Source: Frankia sp. QA3 (GTDB lineage Bacteria > Actinomycetota > Actinomycetes > Frankiales > Frankiaceae). Taken from it: 64,000 nucleotides of DNA. Numbering within the stretch: position 1 is the first letter of the stretch; each line of letters begins with the position of its first letter. This document shows, in pieces, positions 16,353 through 24,237 of this stretch. The stretch spans positions 2,290,597-2,354,596 of the forward strand of contig NZ_CM001489.1 of the NCBI RefSeq assembly GCF_000262465.1, written 5' to 3'. The notes beneath the pieces were generated by a model. It made no database searches. It was given only the letters and a program-made list of their open reading frames with translations, and was not told the DNA's origin. The translations under genes were made by a program, and so were the position numbers.

Positions 16353-17873
16353 TTACTGCTGGCAGCGTTCGAGGTTCTCCGGTTTGTAGCACGGCGGGTG
16401 CCCCGAGTCCTCCATCACGTCCTGACCACGTCCTCGTGTCAGGTAGTACAGGAAGCTGGAGGTGAGGGAGTCGGACGACGGCTTGCCGTAGGTATAGGCG
16501 TACTCGATCCCCGTGAAGGGGTAGGCGTTGCTGCCGTGGGCCTCGAGCGACGGCGCCCGGCCATCGATCTCCAGGATGTGCAGACCCTGGACGGCGGTGG
16601 CGGTCTGCAACTCGCTGTAGCCGATGGCCCCTGGCTGCTTGGCCACGGTGCTCAGCACCTGCTTTGTGTCGCGGCGTTCACAGCGTCGGAGACCGGCCTG
16701 AGCGACGTCTGGCTCGCAGCCCGCGACGGTGACTTCCCTTTCATTCTTGACGCCAAGGACACGCTGGTCAAACAGGCGACGGGTACCGGACGAGTCGAAC
16801 CGACTCACGACCAGGATAGGGCGGTCGACGAGACCGCCGACCTGGTTCCAGTTGAGGATGTCACCCCGGAAGATCTTCCGTATCTGATCTACTGTAAGGC
16901 TCCTGACCGGCACATCGTCGTTCACCACCAGCGCGAAAGCGGAGACCGCGACACGTTCTTCCCTCATTTCTTGCGCGAGGTTCTCCGTCCTGGAACCATC
17001 AACAATGGTGATCAAGGCACTGTTGCCGCCGGCGTCCTTCAACTGCTGAAAGCCCTCATTACTACCCTGCGCGTCCACTGTAATCGTTGAATTCGGGCAG
17101 TCCGACTGGTACCTTTTGGCGACCGCCTTCATGACCTCGGAGAAGCCCGTGGAGCCATTGACCGTTAGCTTTCCCGTGGCGCATCCGATGGGCGGCGGTG
17201 CGTCCTCGGAAATGAGGATGATGCCTGCCAACCCGATGACGCAGAGGGTGAGCAGGATGGTGATCCAGCGGGCGGGCCTGCTGAACAGGGGCGGCTTGTC
17301 GTCGACCGGAATGCCCCGGTTGGGCCGCACTATGCCTTCCCGGATTCCGCCGACGACCCGAATATCGCGCCCGACGCGGCCGCCGGTGAGCAGCACGAGC
17401 AGCTTGTAGTGCTGGCCGTGGTTCAGCGGGACGCGGGGGAGATAGATCGTGTTGTCCTCGTGCCGCATCCCCCCGGCGGGAGTGAAGTGGTCCATCAGGT
17501 GCTCGTCATCGTGCGAGGTCGTGACGGCCATCCCCCTGACGGTCCGGTCCGTGAAGACGGCGGTGAGGCCGTGGACGTTGCGGCCGGTGTAATCGGATTC
17601 GGCGATGCTCTCCGCGCCGTAGTTCTCGATGCGGAGGAGGGCGAGGGTGGCGTCGGCCATATCGGGGAGGTCGTTGAAAAGACCAGACCGGATGTTCTCC
17701 TGACCCGGTCCCCCTCGGTTGTCATTGCCGATGGGGATGTCCATCTGCACCCGGTAGCCGATGCGTCTACGGCGTGGTACCCGGCGCTCATACCAGACCG
17801 CGGCGAAGGACGCCACCAAGCCGAGCAGCGCGGTAAGTACGGCAATGACGTTCCCGGCATTCAACCAGTCCAC
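16353..17873 (-). CDS. Membrane-anchored PstS-like solute-binding protein
   Basis: A 506-residue protein from GTG 17873, with GAGG 7 bp upstream. Residues about 8-27 form a membrane helix (VIAVLTALLGLVASFAAVWY). A cytosolic beta-rich region of about 170 residues follows, then a second helix (WITILLTLCVIGLAGIILIS, about 205-224). From about residue 235 the chain is a PstS/type-2 periplasmic-binding domain: LTVNGSTGFSEVMKAVAKRY, VDAQGSNEGFQQL, VRSLTVDQIRKIFRGDILNW, VVSRFDSSGTRRLFDQRVLG, GAIGYSELQTA. Phosphate-type binding loops (STGF, DSSGT) are retained. No pstC, pstA, pstB or phoU lies nearby, so this is more likely a stand-alone sensor or binding protein than a Pst transporter part. It converges with the kinase fusion gene. 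Confidence 0.85.
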   Translation of the reverse strand: MDWLNAGNVIAVLTALLGLVASFAAVWYERRVPRRRRIGYRVQMDIPIGNDNRGGPGQENIRSGLFNDLPDMADATLALLRIENYGAESIAESDYTGRNVHGLTAVFTDRTVRGMAVTTSHDDEHLMDHFTPAGGMRHEDNTIYLPRVPLNHGQHYKLLVLLTGGRVGRDIRVVGGIREGIVRPNRGIPVDDKPPLFSRPARWITILLTLCVIGLAGIILISEDAPPPIGCATGKLTVNGSTGFSEVMKAVAKRYQSDCPNSTITVDAQGSNEGFQQLKDAGGNSALITIVDGSRTENLAQEMREERVAVSAFALVVNDDVPVRSLTVDQIRKIFRGDILNWNQVGGLVDRPILVVSRFDSSGTRRLFDQRVLGVKNEREVTVAGCEPDVAQAGLRRCERRDTKQVLSTVAKQPGAIGYSELQTATAVQGLHILEIDGRAPSLEAHGSNAYPFTGIEYAYTYGKPSSDSLTSSFLYYLTRGRGQDVMEDSGHPPCYKPENLERCQQ

Positions 17874-17876
17874 GCT

Positions 17877-18240
17877 TCACCTCAAGCCCCCGCATATGCG
17901 GCCGAACCGGCGTGACAGTTCAGTCACCATAAGGGGCGACAGCGGAAGCAGGGGCTCCTTCCCGGCCCGATCGTCAGGTATTCGCCGAATGTTTACCGGA
18001 TCTTCGATTTCCTGCGGGGTCGTCGGTATCGCGAGGGCGAAGGCGTTCGACCAACCACGGAACCGATCGGCGTCCTCCTCCGGCACACCGGGCAGTTTGC
18101 AGATCACCCGCACCGGTAGCTGGCAGCAGAACGAGTCGACGATGTCCGTCGGCGACCCGGCGATGCGGGCGCCGGTGACGCGACTTCCTACCGAGCACGG
18201 TCAGGGCCTGCTCGCCGATCGCGGTCAGGAACGAGGTGAA
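17877..18240 (-). pseudogene. Cytochrome P450 internal fragment, frameshifted
   Basis: Reverse-strand sequence from about 18240 reads FTSFLTAIGEQALTVL. After a shift near 18185 it reads RVTGARIAGSPTDIVDSF and VRVICKLPGVPEEDADRFRG WSNAFALA, which is the region around helices C-G of actinobacterial cytochromes P450. Homology ends near IPDDRAGKEP, and a stop follows at 17877. The I-helix oxygen motif, the ExxR pair and the heme cysteine are all missing. The remnant lies immediately upstream of the PstS-like gene and downstream of nothing recognisable. Another P450 fragment, a C-terminus on the opposite strand, is at 26502-26669. Confidence 0.75.
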
Positions 18241-18387
18241 GACCCGTCCTTTCCGGTCCCGCGGCGGGCCTGGCGGCGACCGGTCCGGCAGGCTGCCTGC
18301 CCCGGCAAGTCACTGTTCCGGCGGATGCTGGGCCCGGCCGTTCACGGACGGCCTAGCAGGGTTTCCACTCTGTGAGCAACCGAACGC

Positions 18388-18416
18388 TTGCCAAGCGGAA
18401 AGATCTTCCGTATCGT
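18388..18416 (+). promoter_or_regulatory. Promoter with CGGAA-N5-TTCCG operator, before MFS gene
   Basis: The -35-like TTGCCA (18388-18393) and -10-like TATCGT (18411-18416) are separated by exactly 17 bp. The spacer holds the inverted repeat CGGAA-AGATC-TTCCG (18396-18410). The same arrangement occurs at 28170-28198 and 29499-29527. A repressor bound here would block RNA polymerase. The exporter start is about 124 bp downstream. Confidence 0.75.
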
Positions 18417-18539
18417 GGAGCAGTCCGAAACGGAAACGGATTCCCATTCCATGGGCCTGGCGGTCGTGCCGGGCGGCTGGATCTCGAGATGGCCCGCCGG
18501 GTCCTCCCCGCCGGGGCGCGTCCTGCTCGAAGGATGAGG

Positions 18540-20033
18540 ATGAGTGCTCAGGAACTGAACGCAACCACGACACGGGTCGCGGCCCGTGTCGCCGAGGCTC
18601 CGTCGGAGGAGCACCGCAAGCGCCGCCTGAAGATCGCACTTGGTGTCATCGTTACCTGCCAGATGATGGTGATCATCGACGCGACGATCGTGAACATCGC
18701 GTTGGCGAGGATCCAGTCCAGCCTGCACTTCTCCGCCTCGAGCCTGGCCTGGGTGCAGAGTGCCTACTCGCTGGCCTTCGGTGGGCTGCTCCTGTTGGGC
18801 GGACGAGCGGGCGACGTCTTCGGCCGGCTGCGGCTGTTCATCGGCGGGTTGGCACTGTTCACCCTTGCCTCGCTGGCCGCCGGTCTCGCGCCCACTGCGG
18901 GCGCGCTGGTCGCCGCCCGTGCCGCGCAGGGAGTAGGGGCCGCGTTCGCTGCACCGGCGTCGCTCGCCCTGCTCGCCACCAACTTCACCGAAGGCCCCGA
19001 GCGGCAACGCGCCCTGGGTGTCTTCTCCATGATCGCCGGCCTCGGGCTGACGCTCGGGCTCATCCTCGGCGGGCTGCTGACGACGGCCTCCTGGCGGTGG
19101 GTGTTCGTCATCAACGTTCCGGTCGGCATCGCGGTCATCGCGCTGGCCCGGCCATTCCTGAACGAGACCCCGCGGCATCCGGCCCGGTTCGACGTGGCCG
19201 GCGCGATCGTGTCAACGGCGGGGATGACGTCGCTGGTGTACGGGTTCATCCGGGCCGCCTCGGACGGTTGGTCGGACAGCCTGACCGTCGTCACCCTCGC
19301 CGTCGGCGTCGTGCTCCTTCTGGGGTTCCTGCTCATCGAGGCCAAGGCCGAGCAGCCGATTATGCCGCTGCGGTTGTTCGCGGAACGGCTGCGGGCAGGG
19401 GCCTACACCAACATGCTGCTCATGTCGGCGGCGATGGGAAGTTTCTTCTTCTTCTTGTCGATCTTCCTGCAGAAGGTGCTCGACCTCAGCCCGCTGCGCG
19501 CCGGCCTGGCGTTCCTGCCCATGGCCCTGGTCCAGTTCGGCGGCGCGCGCACGGCGCCGAAACTGGTCGCGCGATTCGGCCCGAAGACCATCACCGCGGT
19601 CGGCACCGCGTCCGCGTTGGTGTCCGCTGTCTGGCTGACCCAGCTGGACGGCGCAAGCAGCTACCCGGGCGGCGTGGTCGGACCGCTGATCCTGCTCGGC
19701 CTCGGGATCGGGCTGGCTTTCATGCCCCTGAACATGGTCATCCTCGCCGGGTTGCCGCTGCGGGACACCGGGTCCGCCTCCGGGCTGCTGCAGTGCCTGC
19801 AACAGATCGGGCTCGCCGTGGGGATCGCCGTTCTCACCACGGTGTACGGCACATCGCTGCGCAATTCCGCCGATCATCCAGACGCCGGCCTCAATCCACA
19901 GGCCCAGGTCCACCATGATCTGGCCCACGGGATCGCGACCTCCTTCTTCGTGCTGGTCGCCTTCATCGCGGTCGCGTTCGTGGTCGCCGTCTTCGTCTTC
20001 AAGAACCGTAAGCCCGCGGCTGCCGGCACCTGA
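18540..20033 (+). CDS. DHA2-family MFS multidrug exporter
   Basis: A 497-residue, 14-helix major facilitator of the EmrB/QacA type. Diagnostic segments are VTCQMMVIIDATIVNIALAR (helix 1 with the D-x-T-I-V-N motif), GGLLLLGGRAGDVFGRLRLF (motif A) and GLILGGLLTTASWRWVFVIN (motif C and the following WRW-IN). The late helices run to AFVVAVFVFKNRK. ATG 18540 is preferred over ATG 18534 because AAGGA lies 5 bp before it; longer frames upstream run through the promoter. The promoter carries the CGGAA-N5-TTCCG operator shared with the LLM enzyme and nitroreductase genes, so the exporter probably belongs to the same TetR-controlled response. Substrate unknown. A 16-bp-stem terminator follows. Confidence 0.92.
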   Translation: MSAQELNATTTRVAARVAEAPSEEHRKRRLKIALGVIVTCQMMVIIDATIVNIALARIQSSLHFSASSLAWVQSAYSLAFGGLLLLGGRAGDVFGRLRLFIGGLALFTLASLAAGLAPTAGALVAARAAQGVGAAFAAPASLALLATNFTEGPERQRALGVFSMIAGLGLTLGLILGGLLTTASWRWVFVINVPVGIAVIALARPFLNETPRHPARFDVAGAIVSTAGMTSLVYGFIRAASDGWSDSLTVVTLAVGVVLLLGFLLIEAKAEQPIMPLRLFAERLRAGAYTNMLLMSAAMGSFFFFLSIFLQKVLDLSPLRAGLAFLPMALVQFGGARTAPKLVARFGPKTITAVGTASALVSAVWLTQLDGASSYPGGVVGPLILLGLGIGLAFMPLNMVILAGLPLRDTGSASGLLQCLQQIGLAVGIAVLTTVYGTSLRNSADHPDAGLNPQAQVHHDLAHGIATSFFVLVAFIAVAFVVAVFVFKNRKPAAAGT

Positions 20034-20107
20034 GCCACGGCCGGCACCACCGCCGGGCCGTCGCCCCGGCCCAGCGGCGAGCAACACATGGGCCACCAGT
20101 AGCAGCA

Positions 20108-20158
20108 GCGCTGAGGTGTCCCGATCTGGCCACGCGGCCGACCGGGACACCTCAGCGC
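20108..20158. terminator. Strong bidirectional terminator, 16-bp stem
   Basis: GCGCTGAGGTGTCCCG (20108-20123) is the exact reverse complement of 20143-20158. The 19-nt loop itself holds a GGCC/GGCC mini-hairpin. It lies between the convergent exporter (+) and ABC ATPase (-) genes. Nothing else is seen in 20034-20298. Confidence 0.85.
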
Positions 20159-20298
20159 ACCGCTGATTCCTGCCGTTCCCCGGCACCCCTCGAACCACCG
20201 TGTGCCTGCGCCGCGGTGCACCGGGCCGCCGTGCGGACGCGGACCGGGTGCCCGGGGACGAGCCGCCCGGTCACCGGCACGTCGGCGGATCCTTGGAT

Positions 20299-22062
20299 CT
20301 ATCCGGGTGAACCCGCGCCGGACCGGCGCGCCCCACCTGGAATAGCAGCCAGTAGTTCCTTGGTATACGCGTCCCGCGGGTTTCGGAAGATATCGTCCGT
20401 GGGCCCCTGCTCGACGAGACGGCCGGACCGCATGACACCGACGAGGTCCGAGATCTGTCTGACGACCGCGAAGTCATGGGAGATGAACAGGTAGCTCAGG
20501 GTGAGCTCATCCTGGAGATCAACCAGCAGCTGCAGGATCTGGGCCTGGACCGACACGTCGAGCGCGGAGACCGGTTCGTCGAGGATGATCAGATCAGGCT
20601 TGAGTGCGAGTGCTCGGGCGATCGCCACCCGTTGTCGCTGGCCGCCGGAGAGCTCCGCGGCCTTGCGGTGAATCGTCCCCGCCGGGAGAGCGACCTGGTC
20701 GAGTAGCTCGGCCACTCGCGCGCGCTGCCCCGCCTGGTCACCCGCCTTGAACGCGCGCAGCGGCTGGGCGATGATCCGTTCGACGCTGAACCTGGGGTCG
20801 AGCGAGGAGTACGGGTTCTGGTACACGACTTGGACGCGGCGCCGTAGCCGGCGTAGCTGGTCGCCCTTCCAGTCCGTGATGTCCTTGCCGTCGAAGACGA
20901 TCCGGCCGCTGGTGGGTGTCTCCAGCCTGAGTACCAGCCGCGCGGTGGTGGACTTTCCGGACCCGGACTCGCCGACGAAACTGTAGGTCTGTCCGCGTGG
21001 CACTGCGAAGGAGACGCCGTCGACCGCCGTGATCCGGTTGGTGCCCCGGGACCTCGCCGGCTGGTCGAAGTTCTTCACCAGGTCGTGGGCTTCCACGAGT
21101 GGCGCAGTGCCCGGCGGTGGCACGGGCGGTGGCGTGTTCGGCTGCGTCCTCGCGGCCTGCGCCGCATCCCCCGGCGGGCCCGGGACGCGGGCGCCCGACC
21201 GGGTCGGGACCAGCCGTTCGCTGGTGAGGCTGGGCGCCAACGCCAGCAACGACCGGGTGTACGGGCTCTGCGGACGGTCGAAGACCGTACCGACCGCGCC
21301 GGCCTCGACCACCCGCCCGTGGCGCAGGACGATGACCCGGTCGGCCCGGTCGGACGCGATCGCGAGGTCATGGGTGATGAACAGGACCGACGTCCGGTCC
21401 TGGTGCGTCAGTTCCTGAAAATGGTCCAGGACCCGCCGCTGAACCGTCACGTCAAGCGCGCTGGTGGGTTCGTCGGCGATGACCAGCCGTGGCCGGCAGG
21501 CGAGCGCCATCCCGATCAACACCCGCTGCCGCATCCCGCCGGAAAGCTGGTGGGGATACTGCCGGGCCCGCAGCCGTGGGTCGCTGAGACCGGCGCGGGC
21601 AAGGATGTCGACCGCCAGGGCGGGGGCGGACCGCCGGTCGGCGAGGCCGTGCCCCACGAGAACCTCGGAGATCTGGCGGCCGACCCGCTTCACCGGATTC
21701 AGGGAGACGCCCGGGTCCTGCGGAACGAACCCGATTCCCACCCCCCGTACAGCGAGCAGCTTCCGGTCCGACAGCCCGACGAGGTCCTGACCCGCGAACA
21801 GCACCCGGCCCCGCCGGACGGAACCGCCCGGCGGGAGCAGGCCGATCACCGTGTGAGCGATGGTGGACTTACCGGAACCGGACTCGCCGACCAGCGCGAC
21901 GACCTCCCCCGGGCCGACGTCGAAGCTGACCCCGCGGACCGCGTCCACCACCTCCGAGGAGCGGTAGGAGACGTGCAGGTCCTGGACCGCGAGAACCGGG
22001 CTCGACTCCGCGGTTCCGGCGGCCGCGGACCGGGACGGTGTCGCCCGTTCTGGAACACCCAC
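20299..22062 (-). CDS. Dipeptide/oligopeptide-type ABC transporter, fused double ATPase
   Basis: A 587-residue fusion of DppD-like and DppF-like ATPases. The first domain has Walker A GESGSGKST (59-67), signature LSGGMRQRVLIG, and Walker B RLVIADEPTSALDVTVQRR. The second has Walker A GESGSGKSTTARL, signature LSGGQRQRVAIARAL, and Walker B LIILDEPVSALDVSVQAQ. A proline-rich linker (PPPVPPPGTAP) joins them. It is the last gene of a reverse-strand operon: solute-binding protein, DppB-like permease, DppC-like permease, ATPase. Only 2 bp separate it from the permease stop. Family members import peptides, nickel or other small cationic compounds; nothing here fixes the substrate. All ATPase motifs look intact. 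Confidence 0.92.
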   Translation of the reverse strand: MGVPERATPSRSAAAGTAESSPVLAVQDLHVSYRSSEVVDAVRGVSFDVGPGEVVALVGESGSGKSTIAHTVIGLLPPGGSVRRGRVLFAGQDLVGLSDRKLLAVRGVGIGFVPQDPGVSLNPVKRVGRQISEVLVGHGLADRRSAPALAVDILARAGLSDPRLRARQYPHQLSGGMRQRVLIGMALACRPRLVIADEPTSALDVTVQRRVLDHFQELTHQDRTSVLFITHDLAIASDRADRVIVLRHGRVVEAGAVGTVFDRPQSPYTRSLLALAPSLTSERLVPTRSGARVPGPPGDAAQAARTQPNTPPPVPPPGTAPLVEAHDLVKNFDQPARSRGTNRITAVDGVSFAVPRGQTYSFVGESGSGKSTTARLVLRLETPTSGRIVFDGKDITDWKGDQLRRLRRRVQVVYQNPYSSLDPRFSVERIIAQPLRAFKAGDQAGQRARVAELLDQVALPAGTIHRKAAELSGGQRQRVAIARALALKPDLIILDEPVSALDVSVQAQILQLLVDLQDELTLSYLFISHDFAVVRQISDLVGVMRSGRLVEQGPTDDIFRNPRDAYTKELLAAIPGGARRSGAGSPG

Positions 22063-22064
22063 CG

Positions 22065-22985
22065 CTACCGGCTCCTTTCATCGCCGAGAGCCCGGCTGAT
22101 CCGGTTGGCGGCCAACACGGTGGCGATGACGACCAGGCCGGGCAGGGTCGTCAGCCACCAGGCGGAGTCCAGGAAACGACTTCCGTCGGAGACCAGCGAG
22201 CCCCATTCCGGTTGCGGGGGGGAAGCCCCGTAGCCGAGGAAGCTCAGCGACGACACCGCGAGAATGGCCGTCCCGAACTCCAACGCGGCAAGCACGATGA
22301 CCGATCCGATCGCGTGCGGCAGGACATGCTGCCGCAGGATCGACGGTCGGCGGACGCCGGCGGCGACGGCGGCCTCGACGAAGGTCTCGGTTCCCGCCCG
22401 GAAGACGTCCGACCGCATCACCCGGGCGAAGTTGGCGAGCGAGGCGATCCCGACCGCGATGGCGACGTTGACCGTGCCGAACCCGAGCGCGGTGACCACG
22501 GCCAGGGACAGCAGCAGGCCCGGTATCGACATCAGCACATCGACCAGCCGCATCAGCAGGTCGTCGGTACGACCGCCGACGAACCCGGACACGAGCCCGA
22601 TGGCCGAACCGAGAAAGAACGCGATCGTCACGGCGATGGCGGTCGCCTTCAGCGACAGCGCCGAACCGTGGACGACCCTGCTGTAGACATCACGCCCGAG
22701 GTTGTCGGTGCCGAACCAGTACTGCCGGCCCGGCGGGTGCAGCTTGTCCCGGGGAACTCCGGCCAGCGGGTCGTGGCTGGTGAAGGCATCCGGGAACAGC
22801 GCCCAACCCAGCACCACGGCGACGACGAGGATCGACAGCGCCAGGCCCGGCCGCCGGACGAAGAACATCACCCGCTGTCGCCGACGCGCGCCGCGGCCAT
22901 GGGCGGCGGGTGGGGTGGTCGCGGGCGGGTCATCGCCGGCGGGCGCGTCCTGCTGCTCCGGCCGCCCGCTCACCAGCTCCGTCAT
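22065..22985 (-). CDS. ABC transporter permease, DppC-like
   Basis: A 306-residue inner-membrane permease. The start ATG (22983-22985) overlaps the stop of the upstream permease by 4 bp. After a hydrophilic N-terminus, one helix (GLALSILVVAVVLGWALFPD) precedes the DppC hallmark FGTDNLGRDVYSRVVHGSAL. Five more helices follow, with the EAA-loop segment TFVEAAVAAGVRRPSILRQH VLPHAIG that contacts the ATPase. The C-terminus (LPGLVVIATVLAANRISRAL GD) is also family-typical. A longer in-frame ORF extends upstream, but that part is antisense to the DppB-like gene and is not protein-like. It forms a heterodimeric channel with the DppB-like partner. Confidence 0.92.
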   Translation of the reverse strand: MTELVSGRPEQQDAPAGDDPPATTPPAAHGRGARRRQRVMFFVRRPGLALSILVVAVVLGWALFPDAFTSHDPLAGVPRDKLHPPGRQYWFGTDNLGRDVYSRVVHGSALSLKATAIAVTIAFFLGSAIGLVSGFVGGRTDDLLMRLVDVLMSIPGLLLSLAVVTALGFGTVNVAIAVGIASLANFARVMRSDVFRAGTETFVEAAVAAGVRRPSILRQHVLPHAIGSVIVLAALEFGTAILAVSSLSFLGYGASPPQPEWGSLVSDGSRFLDSAWWLTTLPGLVVIATVLAANRISRALGDERSR

Positions 22986-24004
22986 TCCCTGCTCCCCTCC
23001 AGCACCGCCGGCTCGGCCGAGCCCTGGGAGAACACCGGCAGGTCCGGTGGCACCCCGCCGGCGCCGGCCGATATCCGCGTGATCCTCGGGTCCACCAGGG
23101 GATAGATGACGTCGACCGCGAGATTGACCAGGACGAAGGTGACCGCCGAGAGCACCACGAGCCCTTCCAGTAGCGGTATGTCCTTGGCCAGGACCGCCTC
23201 CTGGGCCAGCCGGCCGATACCTGTCCGGGAGAAGATGGTCTCCACGATCACGGCGCCGGCCAGCATCTCGCCGACGGTGACACCGGTCAGCGTCAACGCC
23301 GGCAGCGACGCGTGCCGCAGCGCGTGGCGGAACTGGATGTGCCGCCGGGACATGCCCTTGGCCCGCGCGACGTCGATGAAAGGCTGCTGCCAGGTCGCCT
23401 GCAGGCTCTTGGCGAGGATCTGGGCGATCTTCGCCCCGGTCGGAACGGCCAGAGTGACGGCCGGCAGGATGAGCGACCGGACCCCCTCGTTTCCGGTGGC
23501 GGGCAGCCAGCCCAGGCGAAACGACAGGAGCTGCAACAACAGCAACCCGAGCCAGAAACCCGGAATGGAGACGCCGAGCGGGGGCAGGGAAAGCAGCATC
23601 TGCCGCCAGGCCGGCCGCTGTACATAGGTCGCCGCGACGGCAAGGGCACCGCCGAACACCAGCGCGGCGGTGAACGCGACGACGGTGAGGGCCAGGGTCT
23701 GGGGCAGCGCGTCGGCGATCAGGTGGGTGACCGGCGAGCCGGTCGGTACCGACCGGCCGAAGTCGCCGTGCAGCGCCCGCCACAGCGCATGACCGTATTG
23801 CGCCGGAACCGAGCGGTCGAAACCGTACTCGGCGCGTAACGCGGCGACGGCGGCAGGGTCGGCGTCCATATGGCTGCCGTTCGCCTCGAGGGTCATCTCG
23901 ACCGGGTCGCCCGGCAGGAGATAGAGGATGATGAAAGCCGCGGTGAAGGCCGCCCAGATGACAAAGATTCCCTGGCCCACCCGCCGCGCCAGGTACCGCC
24001 TCAC
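22982..24004 (-). CDS. ABC transporter permease, DppB-like
   Basis: A 340-residue permease with the DppB layout: N-terminal helix RRVGQGIFVIWAAFTAAFII, the extracytoplasmic MDADPAAVAALRAEYGFD RSVPAQY region typical of DppB/OppB, and six helices in all. The EAA loop is PFIDVARAKGMSRRHIQFRH ALRHASLPALT. It ends after a Pro-rich tail. It begins 233 bp downstream of the solute-binding gene, across a segment with three 14-bp repeats and a strong hairpin, and overlaps the DppC-like gene by 4 bp. With that protein it forms the translocation path. Confidence 0.92.
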   Translation of the reverse strand: MRRYLARRVGQGIFVIWAAFTAAFIILYLLPGDPVEMTLEANGSHMDADPAAVAALRAEYGFDRSVPAQYGHALWRALHGDFGRSVPTGSPVTHLIADALPQTLALTVVAFTAALVFGGALAVAATYVQRPAWRQMLLSLPPLGVSIPGFWLGLLLLQLLSFRLGWLPATGNEGVRSLILPAVTLAVPTGAKIAQILAKSLQATWQQPFIDVARAKGMSRRHIQFRHALRHASLPALTLTGVTVGEMLAGAVIVETIFSRTGIGRLAQEAVLAKDIPLLEGLVVLSAVTFVLVNLAVDVIYPLVDPRITRISAGAGGVPPDLPVFSQGSAEPAVLEGSRE

Positions 24005-24086
24005 CGGACGCCCCGCGGCCGGATTACGGTGCCGTCGCCGATCGTTGTGTCGGCGGTGCCGGGCTGAAGGTCCACGAAATCATCAC

Positions 24087-24128
24087 CCTGTCGGAGGAAT
24101 CCGGTCGGAGGAGCCCGGTCGGAGGAAC
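24087..24128. repeat. Three 14-bp tandem repeats in ABC operon spacer
   Basis: Three units of CCKGTCGGAGGANN start at 24087, 24101 and 24115 (first unit CCTGTCGGAGGA, the other two CCGGTCGGAGGA). They sit in the spacer upstream of the permease gene and next to the hairpin at 24155-24194. Confidence 0.85.
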
Positions 24129-24154
24129 GGGGCCGGGAGTCGGTTAGGTGTCGG

Positions 24155-24194
24155 CCGGAGCCGCCCCGCCGGGACGACGGCGGGGCGGCTCCGG
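24155..24194 (-). terminator. 16-bp perfect hairpin between SBP and permease genes
   Basis: CCGGAGCCGCCCCGCC (24155-24170) pairs perfectly with 24179-24194 around an 8-nt loop. It begins about 45 bp past the solute-binding gene stop in an otherwise continuous operon. Such hairpins commonly give partial termination or protect the upstream mRNA, so that binding protein exceeds permease. Confidence 0.75.
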
Positions 24195-24237
24195 GCCGGA
24201 AACAGTCCAGGCGACCGACGTGGCGTCGGTCCTGGAA

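Noticed and set aside
16867..16880. CGGAAGATCTTCCG followed by TATCTG, resembling the TetR operator
   Set aside because: It lies inside the PstS-like coding sequence, where it encodes the conserved IRKIFRGD segment. The spacer is 4 bp instead of 5 and there is no -35 element.
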